DNA from: Panacibacter microcysteis
GTDB taxonomy: Bacteria; Bacteroidota; Bacteroidia; Chitinophagales; Chitinophagaceae
Direction: 5' to 3'
Length of the DNA stretch: 64,000 nucleotides
NCBI RefSeq assembly: GCF_015831355.1
Contig: NZ_JADWYR010000001.1
Coordinates: 1,054,001-1,118,000 of the forward strand
Of this stretch, positions 54,003-62,779 are shown piece after piece. The translations under genes and the position numbers were made by a program. Under the pieces are notes generated by a model. The model was given only the letters and a program-made list of their open reading frames with translations, was not told where the DNA came from and searched no databases. Each line of letters opens with the position of its first letter. The first letter of the stretch is position 1.

Positions 54003-56837
54003 TTAAAACCGGTATGACAACGATAACGACATGGTATAGCCAAACTTCCTTTCTATAGCCACCAGGTCTGTACCCTTGTTATACTTACCATTGCCATCTA
54101 CATCATTAAAAAAAACGCTGCTCTTATGCAATACATCTGCCCATGAAAATTCTACGAGGCCTTTGTTGTTAAATAATCCTTTACTGAGTTTAACATCAAG
54201 GATCGGGCGTGGCTCTTCAAAAATGATTCTTGAATAATATTGATCGAGCAACCAGATTCTTGCCCCTGCTTTATTGAATAAAACAGAGAGCCCAATGTTG
54301 GTTTTAGGTTCTGTATACTGCAGCGAAGCATTGATGATGTATGGCGATTGCCCAAATAATGGCCTTGTACTTTTTTTGCTTTCGTAAAGGCCAACAGTAT
54401 CTACTTTGGATTTTATAAAAGAAGCATTGGCGTAAAACACCATGCTTTCAAGTCTTTTGCTGATAAAGCTGAAATCTTTGCGCAGCTCCAGTTCTATACC
54501 TTCATTGCGTGTATTGCTGATGTTTGCATAATCTACGGTAAGCGTGCCTGTACCAATGCTAGCAACCGGCTCTATGGCATCTTTGAGTTTTTTATAAAAC
54601 AGGCTTACAGAGTAATATTGCGAATTTGCAAAAAAATGTTCCCACCTGAACTCGTAGTTGTCTATATAAGTTGGCACCAAAGATGGCTTACCATTGAATA
54701 TGGCGTTGAGTACGAAATCGTAAAAAATGTTTGGCGAAAGCTCCCGGTAAACAGGCCTTGTAACCGTGCGGCCATAACTTAAACGCAGGTTTGCCTTTGG
54801 CAATACAGCGTATATAAGGTTTGCAGATGGCAGCCAGTCGTCTTTCTTTATATTGGTAAGCGGTGTTGGCTTAAATGTTTGATCGAGACCATTGAGTTCG
54901 TTACGATATTGTTCCAAGCGCATGCCCCACACTATACGTAGCTGCTTTGTAAACCTGTTATCGAACATAGCATATGTTGCCAGGTTTTTTATGTTACCAT
55001 TATATGTAAGAAACTCGAATGCAGGCTCTGCATAAAACAGGCCATCCTGTGCATTAAAGTTTACAGGTCTAAAAATTTCTCCTATTGGCTGCAGTTGTAT
55101 AGATTGATCACTTACAAACTCAGTGAAGTTGGTATTAAAATAGCGCAGGCTGGTATTCCTTGAATTATAGTAATAGCTGTTGCCAACTTTAAAATTTTGT
55201 TTTTGTCCAAAGAGATTAAATGGAAAGAGTACATCAACGTTATAGCCTTTACTGTTGTCTTGTATGGTATTGAAAAAACGAAGACCGGAGGATACTGTTG
55301 CCAGGGTGCCGCCTACGGCAAGTTCAGCAATATATGGTGATGTGCTGTCGAACCTGAAATAGTTCATAAACCGGTTATCGGGTTCATCTCTTTTGAGATT
55401 TGTGTAATAGGCAAACCAGTTGACCTTGATTTTTGCTGTACTTAAAACATGCTCGCCGCCTACCTGTGTATTGTATATGCGATTGCTTACAAAGCGGTAA
55501 GAGTAAGATTTAATATCCGGCTGGCCTGTAGCAAAATTGCTTCCGCTACGCAGAATCAACTGGTCATTGGAATTGACCGATAGAATATTATTGACAAATA
55601 ATTTATTGTTTGCATCAAGCCTAAGGGCAAAGTTTGCCAGTGCGCTGGTAAGTATATTATGTGTATAATCTGAGTCGTTGAATTTAAATTCGGGAAAATC
55701 GCTTTGTGTTGGTTGCAGCACGTATTGCCGCTTTTGCTCTGCAAAGATTTGTGATGAATTGTAGGTAATGCCAAATATGCCACCCAACCTTGGGTATTGA
55801 CTTTTACTTAATGCGGCGTTGAAGCCGCCGGATAACTGAAACGCATTATTTAATGCTGCGGAAGCTTTTGGATAAACACCCCAGGTATTAGCAAATGAAC
55901 GGTCAATGTTTTGTTTACGATCAGGATCATTAAAACGGATATTATTAAACTCCTGTGTGGGTATAACAGCCACAACATCGGGCAGTTTTCTCGTTCCATT
56001 ATCAAAGCCAAGCCAGTCTGTTTTACTGCCGGGGTAAGTGTAAAAATCTTTATTGACAGTGATACTGTTAAACCCGAGACTTGTTTTAAGTGACAAGAAT
56101 TTTTTCTCGGGCACATCTTTCGTATTTACGTGGACCAGGCCGCCGGCAAAGCTTCCGGGCATATCGGGCTGTGCACTTTTATAGATGGTTATGTTGTCTA
56201 CAACTTCTGAAGGAAAGATATCAAAGGCAAAAGTCTTCCTGTCTGACTCGGAACTTGGCAGAATAATACCATTGAGCATTGCTTCGTTGTAGCGGTCATT
56301 CATACCACGTACCACCACGTATTTTCCATCCTGCACAGAGGTGCCGCTGATGCGTTTAAGTACGTCGCCGGTATTTCTGTCGGGCGACTTACGTATGAGA
56401 TCTGCGCTGATGCCATCTGAAACAACAGATGCATTTCTGCGAGTTACAAGTAAGGCATTGAGGTTTTCTTTTTTTGCACTGGTGGCTGTAACCACTACTG
56501 CAGTAAGACTGGTATTTTTAGCAGGTAACAATGTAATATTAAGTGTGGTTACCTGCCCTTTGAAAACTTCTATATCTGCAATGTTCTTGGATTCGTAGCC
56601 TACATATGATACCAGCAAAGCATATTTACCGGGTAACAGATTTAAAAAAATAAAAGTACCATCAGACTGCGAGTTAACAGGTTTGATTGTTTTGTTATTG
56701 ATCGTTACAGTGGCACCAACAAGTGCTTGGTTATTTGATTCATCAAGCACCTTTCCGGAGATAACAGCAGTTTGGGAGAAAGCTGCATAAGTGCATATAA
56801 GAAATGCAAGAAGCAGCAGCTTACGTTTTGGGCACAT
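54003..56837 (-). CDS. TonB-dependent outer-membrane receptor (second copy)
   Basis: 944 residues with a signal peptide (about 1-21), CarboxypepD_reg-like domain (AVISGKVLDESNNQALVGATVTI), a plug with YVVVRGMNDRYNEAMLNGIILPSSE and ITIYKSAQPDMPGSFAGGLVHV, and a long barrel ending SLSLSYRF. It is related to the receptor at 31115 (same domain order and matching plug motifs: RGLSDRYN against RGMNDRYN). A beta-helix partner is divergent at 57124. PhoB-like half-sites lie in the shared intergenic region. The transported substrate is unknown; phosphate-containing compounds are plausible by context only. Confidence 0.95.
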   Translation of the reverse strand: MCPKRKLLLLAFLICTYAAFSQTAVISGKVLDESNNQALVGATVTINNKTIKPVNSQSDGTFIFLNLLPGKYALLVSYVGYESKNIADIEVFKGQVTTLNITLLPAKNTSLTAVVVTATSAKKENLNALLVTRRNASVVSDGISADLIRKSPDRNTGDVLKRISGTSVQDGKYVVVRGMNDRYNEAMLNGIILPSSESDRKTFAFDIFPSEVVDNITIYKSAQPDMPGSFAGGLVHVNTKDVPEKKFLSLKTSLGFNSITVNKDFYTYPGSKTDWLGFDNGTRKLPDVVAVIPTQEFNNIRFNDPDRKQNIDRSFANTWGVYPKASAALNNAFQLSGGFNAALSKSQYPRLGGIFGITYNSSQIFAEQKRQYVLQPTQSDFPEFKFNDSDYTHNILTSALANFALRLDANNKLFVNNILSVNSNDQLILRSGSNFATGQPDIKSYSYRFVSNRIYNTQVGGEHVLSTAKIKVNWFAYYTNLKRDEPDNRFMNYFRFDSTSPYIAELAVGGTLATVSSGLRFFNTIQDNSKGYNVDVLFPFNLFGQKQNFKVGNSYYYNSRNTSLRYFNTNFTEFVSDQSIQLQPIGEIFRPVNFNAQDGLFYAEPAFEFLTYNGNIKNLATYAMFDNRFTKQLRIVWGMRLEQYRNELNGLDQTFKPTPLTNIKKDDWLPSANLIYAVLPKANLRLSYGRTVTRPVYRELSPNIFYDFVLNAIFNGKPSLVPTYIDNYEFRWEHFFANSQYYSVSLFYKKLKDAIEPVASIGTGTLTVDYANISNTRNEGIELELRKDFSFISKRLESMVFYANASFIKSKVDTVGLYESKKSTRPLFGQSPYIINASLQYTEPKTNIGLSVLFNKAGARIWLLDQYYSRIIFEEPRPILDVKLSKGLFNNKGLVEFSWADVLHKSSVFFNDVDGNGKYNKGTDLVAIERKFGYTMSLSLSYRF

Positions 56838-56888
56838 CCTTTTTTTACAGGCAAATGTAGCAGGGGTGATAAGCCTTTAAGAAGCTGT

Positions 56889-56988
56889 ATCGGTTATCAA
56901 ATTGTTACCTGTTTACATTATCATCAGCTGAAATAAACGAATAATTTTCCAACCTCATTATTACGTGATTGTTAGAAAATTGTTACGC
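56889..56988 (-). promoter_or_regulatory. PhoB-box-like half-sites between the second TonB receptor and the beta-helix gene
   Basis: A pair at 56889-56910 (ATCGGTTATCA and AATTGTTACCT) and a triple at 56956-56988 (CATTATTACGT, GATTGTTAGAA, AATTGTTACGC), each in exact 11-bp phase with TTA at positions 6-8. They have the same strand orientation relative to the receptor as the array at 33961. The AATTGTTACCT unit is shared exactly with the PhoX-like gene upstream region. Confidence 0.6.
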
Positions 56989-57123
56989 AATAGATTCTCC
57001 TGTAATTATAGCTGGCATTGAGTTACAGCAGATCATGGCTTAACGATTTGGTAAAATTTAGATAATGTGTTGCAGGATTGTCCCCGGGCATACGGTATAT
57101 AATTTTACCGAAAATTATTCTTT

Positions 57124-58809
57124 ATGAAATTTCAAATTTTACCATTGAAAACAATTGCAATTGCTGCGCTTGCTTCTGCTGCTTTTACAACAGTTGAGGC
57201 ACAGACGAAGCCCGTTAAGATTATTAGTGGTGCAGACACACTGATTGCTGCTAACCGCACCTGGGATGCAGATACAACCTATTTCTTAGGTGGTAAAGTG
57301 TATGTAACAAATGGGGCAACATTAACTATTCAGCCTGGTACAGTAATCGTTGGCGACACTATAACCAAGGGCACTCTTCTGATTACAAGAGGTGCAAAGA
57401 TTATTGCTGACGGTACACCATTGTGCCCGATTGTATTTACATCTTCAAAAGGTGTTGGTAAAAGAAGACGTGGCGACTGGGGCGGACTTGTTATTCTTGG
57501 TAATGCTACCGTAAACACACCTACCGGTACCGCCAATATAGAAGGTTTACCTGCGTCTGCGCTTACAACCTATGGAGGCGGCGCTACGCCCAACGACAAT
57601 GACAACTCGGGCATTCTTCGTTATGTACGTGTAGAATATGCAGGTGTTGCACTTGCGCCAAACAATGAAATCAACGGTATTACTTTTGGCGGTGTTGGCC
57701 GCGGAACTACCGTTGACTTTATACAGGTAACTTTTGCTAATGATGATTCTTTTGAATGGTTTGGCGGTACTGTAAACTGTAAACACCTGATCGCAAATCA
57801 AGGCCTTGATGATGATTTCGACACAGATTTTGGCTATAGTGGTAAGGTGCAGTTCGCAATAGGTCTTAGAAGTCCGTCTGTAGCTGACGTTTCTGGTTCT
57901 AATGGATTTGAATCAGACAATGATGCTGCAGGATCATCAAATCTACCACAAACAAGAGCAGTTTTTTCTAACGTGACGCTTAGTGCAGGCGCTGACAGCG
58001 CTACGAATGCATTGTTCAGGAATGGTGCTCAAATTCGCCGAAATAGCCATCTTTACATTTACAATTCGGTATTGATGGGATATCCTACAGGTCTGTTACT
58101 TGACGGTACGGCTACAAATGCAAACGTGCAGACAGACACAATGGTGCAAAACAATATAATATCAGCCACACAATCCTCCAAATGGGTAACGTCGAATACA
58201 GGCAATACAGCCGCAACATCGCTTTTGTTGAATAACGCTGGAAATCGCTTTTATACAAATAATGCGTCGGGAGTAAGACTTTCAAATCCATATAATTTGA
58301 ACAATCCTAACTTTAGACCGGCAAATCAGTCTCCGGCGAGAACCGGTGCTAACTTTAACCACATCGGGCTAACGGATGTTTTTTTTACAAAAGTTAATTT
58401 TGTTGGATCCATGGGACCTAAGGCATCTGATAATTGGGCCACTACATGGGTTAACTGGAATCCTGCACAGACAGATTACAAATCTGTAAATGCAAATTGT
58501 GCAACAGCAAGGGCTGCTGCAGTGGCGGTAACAGATGAAATAAGGGTAGAAGCTTCTGCACCTTCTGTGGCTGTAACACCAAATCCTTCCAGGGGAAATT
58601 TTAAAGTTAACATCAATGGCCTGAATGGTAATGTAACAGTTCGTGTTACAAACATGACTGGCGCAGTGGTATACAACAAATCTGTAAATGTTGTAGCTAA
58701 AGCTTCGTTTGTTGATGTAAATCTTACTAATGCAACTGCCGGCTTATACTTTGTAACAGTTACAAACGGTAAGCAAAGCACTACGCAGAAAATAAATATC
58801 ATACAGTAA
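57124..58809 (+). CDS. Secreted beta-helix-like protein with T9SS sorting tail
   Basis: 561 residues. A signal peptide (about 1-26, ending TVEAQ) leads to a repetitive beta-strand domain (GATLTIQPGTVIVGDTI, RRRGDWGGLVILGNATV, FANDDSFEWFGGTVNCKHLI, LDDDFDTDFGYSGKVQ) clearly homologous to the lipoprotein at 29646. The C-terminal 80 residues are a T9SS type A sorting tail (TPNPSRGNFKVNINGLNGNV, TAGLYFVTVTNGKQSTTQKI). So one homologue is anchored by lipid and this one by the T9SS. It is divergent from the second TonB receptor and followed by a terminator. Role unknown; substrate capture for the receptor is plausible. Confidence 0.85.
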   Translation: MKFQILPLKTIAIAALASAAFTTVEAQTKPVKIISGADTLIAANRTWDADTTYFLGGKVYVTNGATLTIQPGTVIVGDTITKGTLLITRGAKIIADGTPLCPIVFTSSKGVGKRRRGDWGGLVILGNATVNTPTGTANIEGLPASALTTYGGGATPNDNDNSGILRYVRVEYAGVALAPNNEINGITFGGVGRGTTVDFIQVTFANDDSFEWFGGTVNCKHLIANQGLDDDFDTDFGYSGKVQFAIGLRSPSVADVSGSNGFESDNDAAGSSNLPQTRAVFSNVTLSAGADSATNALFRNGAQIRRNSHLYIYNSVLMGYPTGLLLDGTATNANVQTDTMVQNNIISATQSSKWVTSNTGNTAATSLLLNNAGNRFYTNNASGVRLSNPYNLNNPNFRPANQSPARTGANFNHIGLTDVFFTKVNFVGSMGPKASDNWATTWVNWNPAQTDYKSVNANCATARAAAVAVTDEIRVEASAPSVAVTPNPSRGNFKVNINGLNGNVTVRVTNMTGAVVYNKSVNVVAKASFVDVNLTNATAGLYFVTVTNGKQSTTQKINIIQ

Positions 58810-58840
58810 ATTAGCATGTGTTAATTCAATGTTAGACACC

Positions 58841-58871
58841 GCACCTGTTTTTTAACAGGTGCTTTTTTTTT
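58841..58871 (+). terminator. Intrinsic terminator of the T9SS beta-helix gene
   Basis: GCACCTGTT (58841-58849) pairs with AACAGGTGC (58854-58862) around TTTT, followed by a T tract of nine. Confidence 0.92.
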
Positions 58872-58916
58872 GCTTTTCTGCGAAAACCCGGTTGCCACAT
58901 GTCCAAACATAATGGT

Positions 58917-58946
58917 AAAAAAAACCCCAACAACAGTTGGGGTTTT
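58917..58946 (-). terminator. Intrinsic terminator of the 62-aa basic protein gene
   Basis: AAAACCCCAAC (58921-58931) pairs with GTTGGGGTTTT (58936-58946) with loop AACA; the A run on the plus strand serves as U tract. It ends just before the stop codon at 58953. Confidence 0.9.
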
Positions 58947-58952
58947 GAATAT

Positions 58953-59141
58953 TTATGAACCACCCGCCTTTCGCGGTGCGGAAACACTATTGCCTTTTTT
59001 TGCTGAAGATATACTTTTACTCACAATGAATGAGGATCCTTTTGCATGACTGCCGCCGCCGCTGCTTTTAGCAACAAGACCTGATGTGGCAGTTTTTTTC
59101 GGGGCTTTTGCTTTTGTTCTTTTTGAATTAGATTTTGCCAT
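58953..59141 (-). CDS. Small basic Lys/Ser/Ala/Gly-rich protein (62 aa), unknown
   Basis: 62 residues dominated by Lys, Ser, Ala and Gly (MAKSNSKRTKAKAPKKTATS at the start; SISSAKKGNSVSAPRKAGGS at the end), with a short hydrophobic FIV segment in the middle. No fold is predicted; it looks like a disordered nucleic-acid-binding or surface-exposed peptide. Its own strong terminator is a good sign that it is a real gene. I recognise no family, and the composition is unlike the neighbours. Confidence 0.65.
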   Translation of the reverse strand: MAKSNSKRTKAKAPKKTATSGLVAKSSGGGSHAKGSSFIVSKSISSAKKGNSVSAPRKAGGS

Positions 59142-59268
59142 AGCTTATTATTTTTTTGTTCGATGATAAAGTATACGTGATGCTGACTTCGGGCTGTCTG
59201 TGCGCTTAACTGACCGCAGACATTAGGTTGTTCAGTCATGATCGCAGGAGATGCCATGAAAGCGGAAC

Positions 59269-59288
59269 TTTGAAGTGAGTGACACAAC
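59269..59288 (-). repeat. Interspersed repeat core, subtype A variant (copy 22)
   Basis: TTTGAAGTGAGTGACACAAC on the plus strand, the outer GTAC end diverged, with the full flank AGGCGATGCCACG on the inner side. Between the 62-aa gene and the AMP-ligase gene. Confidence 0.85.
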
Positions 59289-59327
59289 AGGCGATGCCAC
59301 GAAGTACAACTGCCGGTTAACAAAATT

Positions 59328-61133
59328 TTATGCGTAAATTCTTTCGATAGCGTCTCTGTATTTTTCCAGTACGATCTTTCGCTTTAAACTCATTTTCGGC
59401 GTCATTTCGCCTGTTTCTATACTCCACTCGCGTGGCAGCAATTCAAACTTCTTTATCTGCTCTACATGATTGAAGTTAGGGTTGATTTCCTCTACCGCAT
59501 TTTTATACAACTCCAGCACTTTAGGATGCTTAACCACCTCTTCATTTGTTGTAAACGTTATGCCTTGCTGTTGCATCCATGATTTTAACATGAGAAAGGA
59601 AGGAACAATTAATGCGCCTACAAACTTTCGTTCTGAACCTACCACCATTACCTGCTCTACATACGGGCTGCTTTTGAGCAAATTTTCGATTGGTTGTGGT
59701 GCAACATACTTGCCACCACTGGTTTTGAAAAGTTCTTTTTTACGGTCTGTTATTTTCAGGAAGCGAAAAGCAGGGTGTTTCCTGTTCTCTACCCAAGTTC
59801 CGATATCTCCCGTATGCAACCAGCCATCGATAACTGTTTCTGCAGTAAGATCGGGACGTTTATAATAGCCTTTCATTACGGTGCTGCCTTTTACCAATAT
59901 TTCGCCATCTTCTGCCAGTTTTACTTCAATGCCGTTTATAACAGGGCCAACAGTACCAAATTTTGTAAGCCCTTTGCCCTGCCTGTTTACGCTTATTACC
60001 GGGCTGTTTTCTGTTGGTCCATAGCCTTCGTAAACAGGTATCCTGGCAGCGTTAAAAATGCGGAGCAGTTTTTCCTGGCATGCAGCACCACCGGTTATTA
60101 TGAATTTGATATTATTGCCCAATGCCTCGCGCCATTTGCTGAAGATGAGCTTGTTTGCAATGGCGAGCTGCATATTGTACCATGGGCCGCCACTGATGTT
60201 GTTATCATACTTTTCACCCAACTCCACGGCCCAGAAAAAAAGCTTTCTTTTAATGCCTGTGAGCTCGTTACCCTTGCTCATTATTTTTTCAAACACTTTT
60301 TCAAGCAGCCGTGGTACTGTATCGAAACCGTCTGGTTTTAACTCACGCAGGTTGTCTGCGATTGTTTCCAGGCTCTCAGCAAAGTACACACCGATGCAGT
60401 TGAACATGTAGATATAAGAAGTACATTTCTCAAATATGTGATTGAGCGGAAGAAAGCTGAGTACTTTATAGGCCGGGTTATCCGGAAAAGGAAAGCTTTC
60501 TATACCGTATAGTCCGCAGCTTACAATATTTTTATGTGTAAGCATAACGCCTTTGGGTGTACCTGTTGTACCAGAAGTGTAAATTATGGTTGCCAGGTGA
60601 GAGTCGGGAATAGATGCTTTGAGATCCTGCACTTTTTTAATGGCATCAGCAGAAGCCATATTCAACACCATCGTCCAGTGGTCGACACCTTCAATTGTAT
60701 CGAAGCAATAAATGTGCTTCAGCGTGGGTACATAAGCGCTTATACTTTTTACTTTATCAAACAAATCCTGGCTGCTTACAAAAATGTATTTAACGGCAGC
60801 ATCGTTTAAAATAAACTGCAGTTCATTGGGATTTGTGGTGGGATAAATGGGCACCAGGATTGCACCTGTCTGCTGCACCGCCATATCTGTGAAAAGCCAC
60901 TCGGGCCTGTTGTTGCTGATAATGGCGATTTTGTCACTGCCCTCGTCTGTCATATCATTACCGCTTACACCGAGCTCCAGTAAGCCTGCTGCAAAACGAT
61001 CTACAATATCACCCACTTCACTCGAACTGTATTTTCTCCATGAACCGTTGATCTTTGCCGCAAGCATATCTTCTTTCGGATGCTTGTGTAGTTGTAACGC
61101 TATGCAATCAAATAACCGCTTTGGTTTATCCAT
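59328..61133 (-). CDS. Long-chain fatty-acid--CoA ligase (AMP-binding enzyme, FAA1/FadD15-like)
   Basis: 601 residues from the ATG at 61133 (MDKPKRLFDC). Activates fatty acids with ATP and CoA. The AMP-binding P-loop is IIYTSGTTGTPKGVMLTHKN, followed by YEGYGPTENSPVIS, the hinge region HTGDIG and ITDRKKELFKTSGGKYVAPQPIE with the catalytic-Lys neighbourhood. Size and motifs fit the eukaryote-like FAA1 group common in Bacteroidota. Chain-length preference is unknown. Single gene, convergent with nothing on its 3' side but the 62-aa gene downstream on the same strand. Confidence 0.93.
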   Translation of the reverse strand: MDKPKRLFDCIALQLHKHPKEDMLAAKINGSWRKYSSSEVGDIVDRFAAGLLELGVSGNDMTDEGSDKIAIISNNRPEWLFTDMAVQQTGAILVPIYPTTNPNELQFILNDAAVKYIFVSSQDLFDKVKSISAYVPTLKHIYCFDTIEGVDHWTMVLNMASADAIKKVQDLKASIPDSHLATIIYTSGTTGTPKGVMLTHKNIVSCGLYGIESFPFPDNPAYKVLSFLPLNHIFEKCTSYIYMFNCIGVYFAESLETIADNLRELKPDGFDTVPRLLEKVFEKIMSKGNELTGIKRKLFFWAVELGEKYDNNISGGPWYNMQLAIANKLIFSKWREALGNNIKFIITGGAACQEKLLRIFNAARIPVYEGYGPTENSPVISVNRQGKGLTKFGTVGPVINGIEVKLAEDGEILVKGSTVMKGYYKRPDLTAETVIDGWLHTGDIGTWVENRKHPAFRFLKITDRKKELFKTSGGKYVAPQPIENLLKSSPYVEQVMVVGSERKFVGALIVPSFLMLKSWMQQQGITFTTNEEVVKHPKVLELYKNAVEEINPNFNHVEQIKKFELLPREWSIETGEMTPKMSLKRKIVLEKYRDAIERIYA

Positions 61134-61385
61134 CTTTTGCAATCGTATTAGTTATACAAATATTCGTCAATGTAAGGTATAAAAATTGAACCAATTAAAA
61201 AAAGAGTGGCAGTTGACCGATAGCTTTTCCGCAGGCGTCTTTATATGTTTAATTTGAATGATCATTTACTGAAACTGTTTCTATACTTACAGCTTATTGT
61301 AATATTTTGCCTGCCTTCATTTTTATAAGTATTGCGGAACAGCTATTCAGCGGCTATACTTACCTTTAATGCAAACAGATGCCGC

Positions 61386-62717
61386 ATGAAAAAATTTTTC
61401 CTCTTCTTCTACTGCCTGTGCATTTCGTGTTTTGTGTTTGCACAGAAAAATTACACTCCTGCACCCGAGAACCTGCAGGCACGGCAATGGTTTGCTGACG
61501 CCCGGTTCGGCTTGTTTATCCATTGGGGGCCTTTCAGCATTCCTGGTGATGGCGAATGGGTAATGAATAACAGGAACATAACAGTAAAAAATTATTCCCG
61601 CCTGATGGATTTTTTCAACCCCATTCAGTTTGATGCTGCAAAATGGGTGGGCATGGCAAAGGATGCGGGTATGAAATACATAACACTTATTACCCGGCAC
61701 CATGACGGGTTTAGCATGTGGAATACAAAATATTCAGATTTCAATATCATGAATACGCCGTATAAAAAAGATATTGTAAAGCTCATGGCAGATGAATGCC
61801 ATAAACAGGGCATCAAACTTTACCTGTACTATTCGCTGCTCGACTGGAGACGCGATGATTATTCATGGTCTACCGGCAGAACCGGTAAAGGAACCGGGCG
61901 CACAGTGCAGGGCAACTGGAATGACTACCTCTCTTTTATGAAAAATCAGTTAACGGAACTATTGACCAATTATGGTGAAATAGGCGGTATCTGGTTCGAC
62001 GGACATTGGGACCAGACCGCACCGGAAGGGGCTGCCGACAGAAGTGCCAAAATAGATTGGCATTACGACGAAATATATGGCCTTATACACAAACTGCAGC
62101 CTGCATGTTTAATTGGTAATAACCACCATATGACACCCTTCCCGGGTGAAGATTTCCAGATGTTTGAGAAAGATTTGCCGGGTGAAAACAAATCTGGCTT
62201 AAGCTACCAGGAAGCATCTGATAAACTACCTGTTGAAACCTGTGAAACCATCAACAATTCGTGGGGCTTTAATATTACTGATACTACCTATAAATCCAAT
62301 GAGCAACTGCTCCACTATCTTGTAAAAGCATCAGGCCTTGGCGTAAACTTCCTGTTGAATATCGGCCCTATGCCAAACGGAGAAATTCAGCCAGAATTTA
62401 AAGACCGCTTACACTGGATGGGTGACTGGCTGCGTACCTATGGGGAAAGCATTTACAACACCAATGCCGGCTACCTGAAGCCGCAGGCATGGGGTTGCCT
62501 TACACAAAAAACAGATAAAATTTACGTGCATGTTTTTGACAATAAACGTGCATCTGTAATACTGGAACAATTCCCTTTCAAAAAGATAAAAAAAGCATAT
62601 CTGTTAAAAGACAAAACCGCGGTAAAAACACAACTGAAAAATGATATGGCGCAGCTTTTTTTGCCCGACAATATTGATGAACCGGACGAAGTAATTGTGC
62701 TTGAAGTAAAGAATTAG
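61386..62717 (+). CDS. Alpha-L-fucosidase (GH29)
   Basis: 443 residues from the ATG at 61386 (MKKFFLFFYCLCISCFVFAQ, a signal peptide); the in-frame start at 61332 has no signal logic. The GH29 catalytic domain has WFADARFGLFIHWGPFSIPG, ITRHHDGFSMWNTKYSDFNI, LYLYYSLLDWRRDD and the nucleophile Asp in GEIGGIWFDGHWD (near residue 215). It ends with NINEF-like C-terminal beta sandwich residues. It cleaves terminal alpha-L-fucose from host or plant glycans; exact linkage unknown. Followed by a bidirectional terminator. Confidence 0.94.
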   Translation: MKKFFLFFYCLCISCFVFAQKNYTPAPENLQARQWFADARFGLFIHWGPFSIPGDGEWVMNNRNITVKNYSRLMDFFNPIQFDAAKWVGMAKDAGMKYITLITRHHDGFSMWNTKYSDFNIMNTPYKKDIVKLMADECHKQGIKLYLYYSLLDWRRDDYSWSTGRTGKGTGRTVQGNWNDYLSFMKNQLTELLTNYGEIGGIWFDGHWDQTAPEGAADRSAKIDWHYDEIYGLIHKLQPACLIGNNHHMTPFPGEDFQMFEKDLPGENKSGLSYQEASDKLPVETCETINNSWGFNITDTTYKSNEQLLHYLVKASGLGVNFLLNIGPMPNGEIQPEFKDRLHWMGDWLRTYGESIYNTNAGYLKPQAWGCLTQKTDKIYVHVFDNKRASVILEQFPFKKIKKAYLLKDKTAVKTQLKNDMAQLFLPDNIDEPDEVIVLEVKN

Positions 62718-62724
62718 TAATACA

Positions 62725-62754
62725 AAAAGGGGTGATTTCAATATCACCCCTTTT
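62725..62754. terminator. Bidirectional terminator after the fucosidase
   Basis: A 12-bp stem, AAAAGGGGTGAT (62725-62736) with ATCACCCCTTTT (62743-62754), loop TTCAAT, T residues downstream. Confidence 0.92.
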
Positions 62755-62779
62755 AATTTTGTCTTGTTATTTTTGATCT

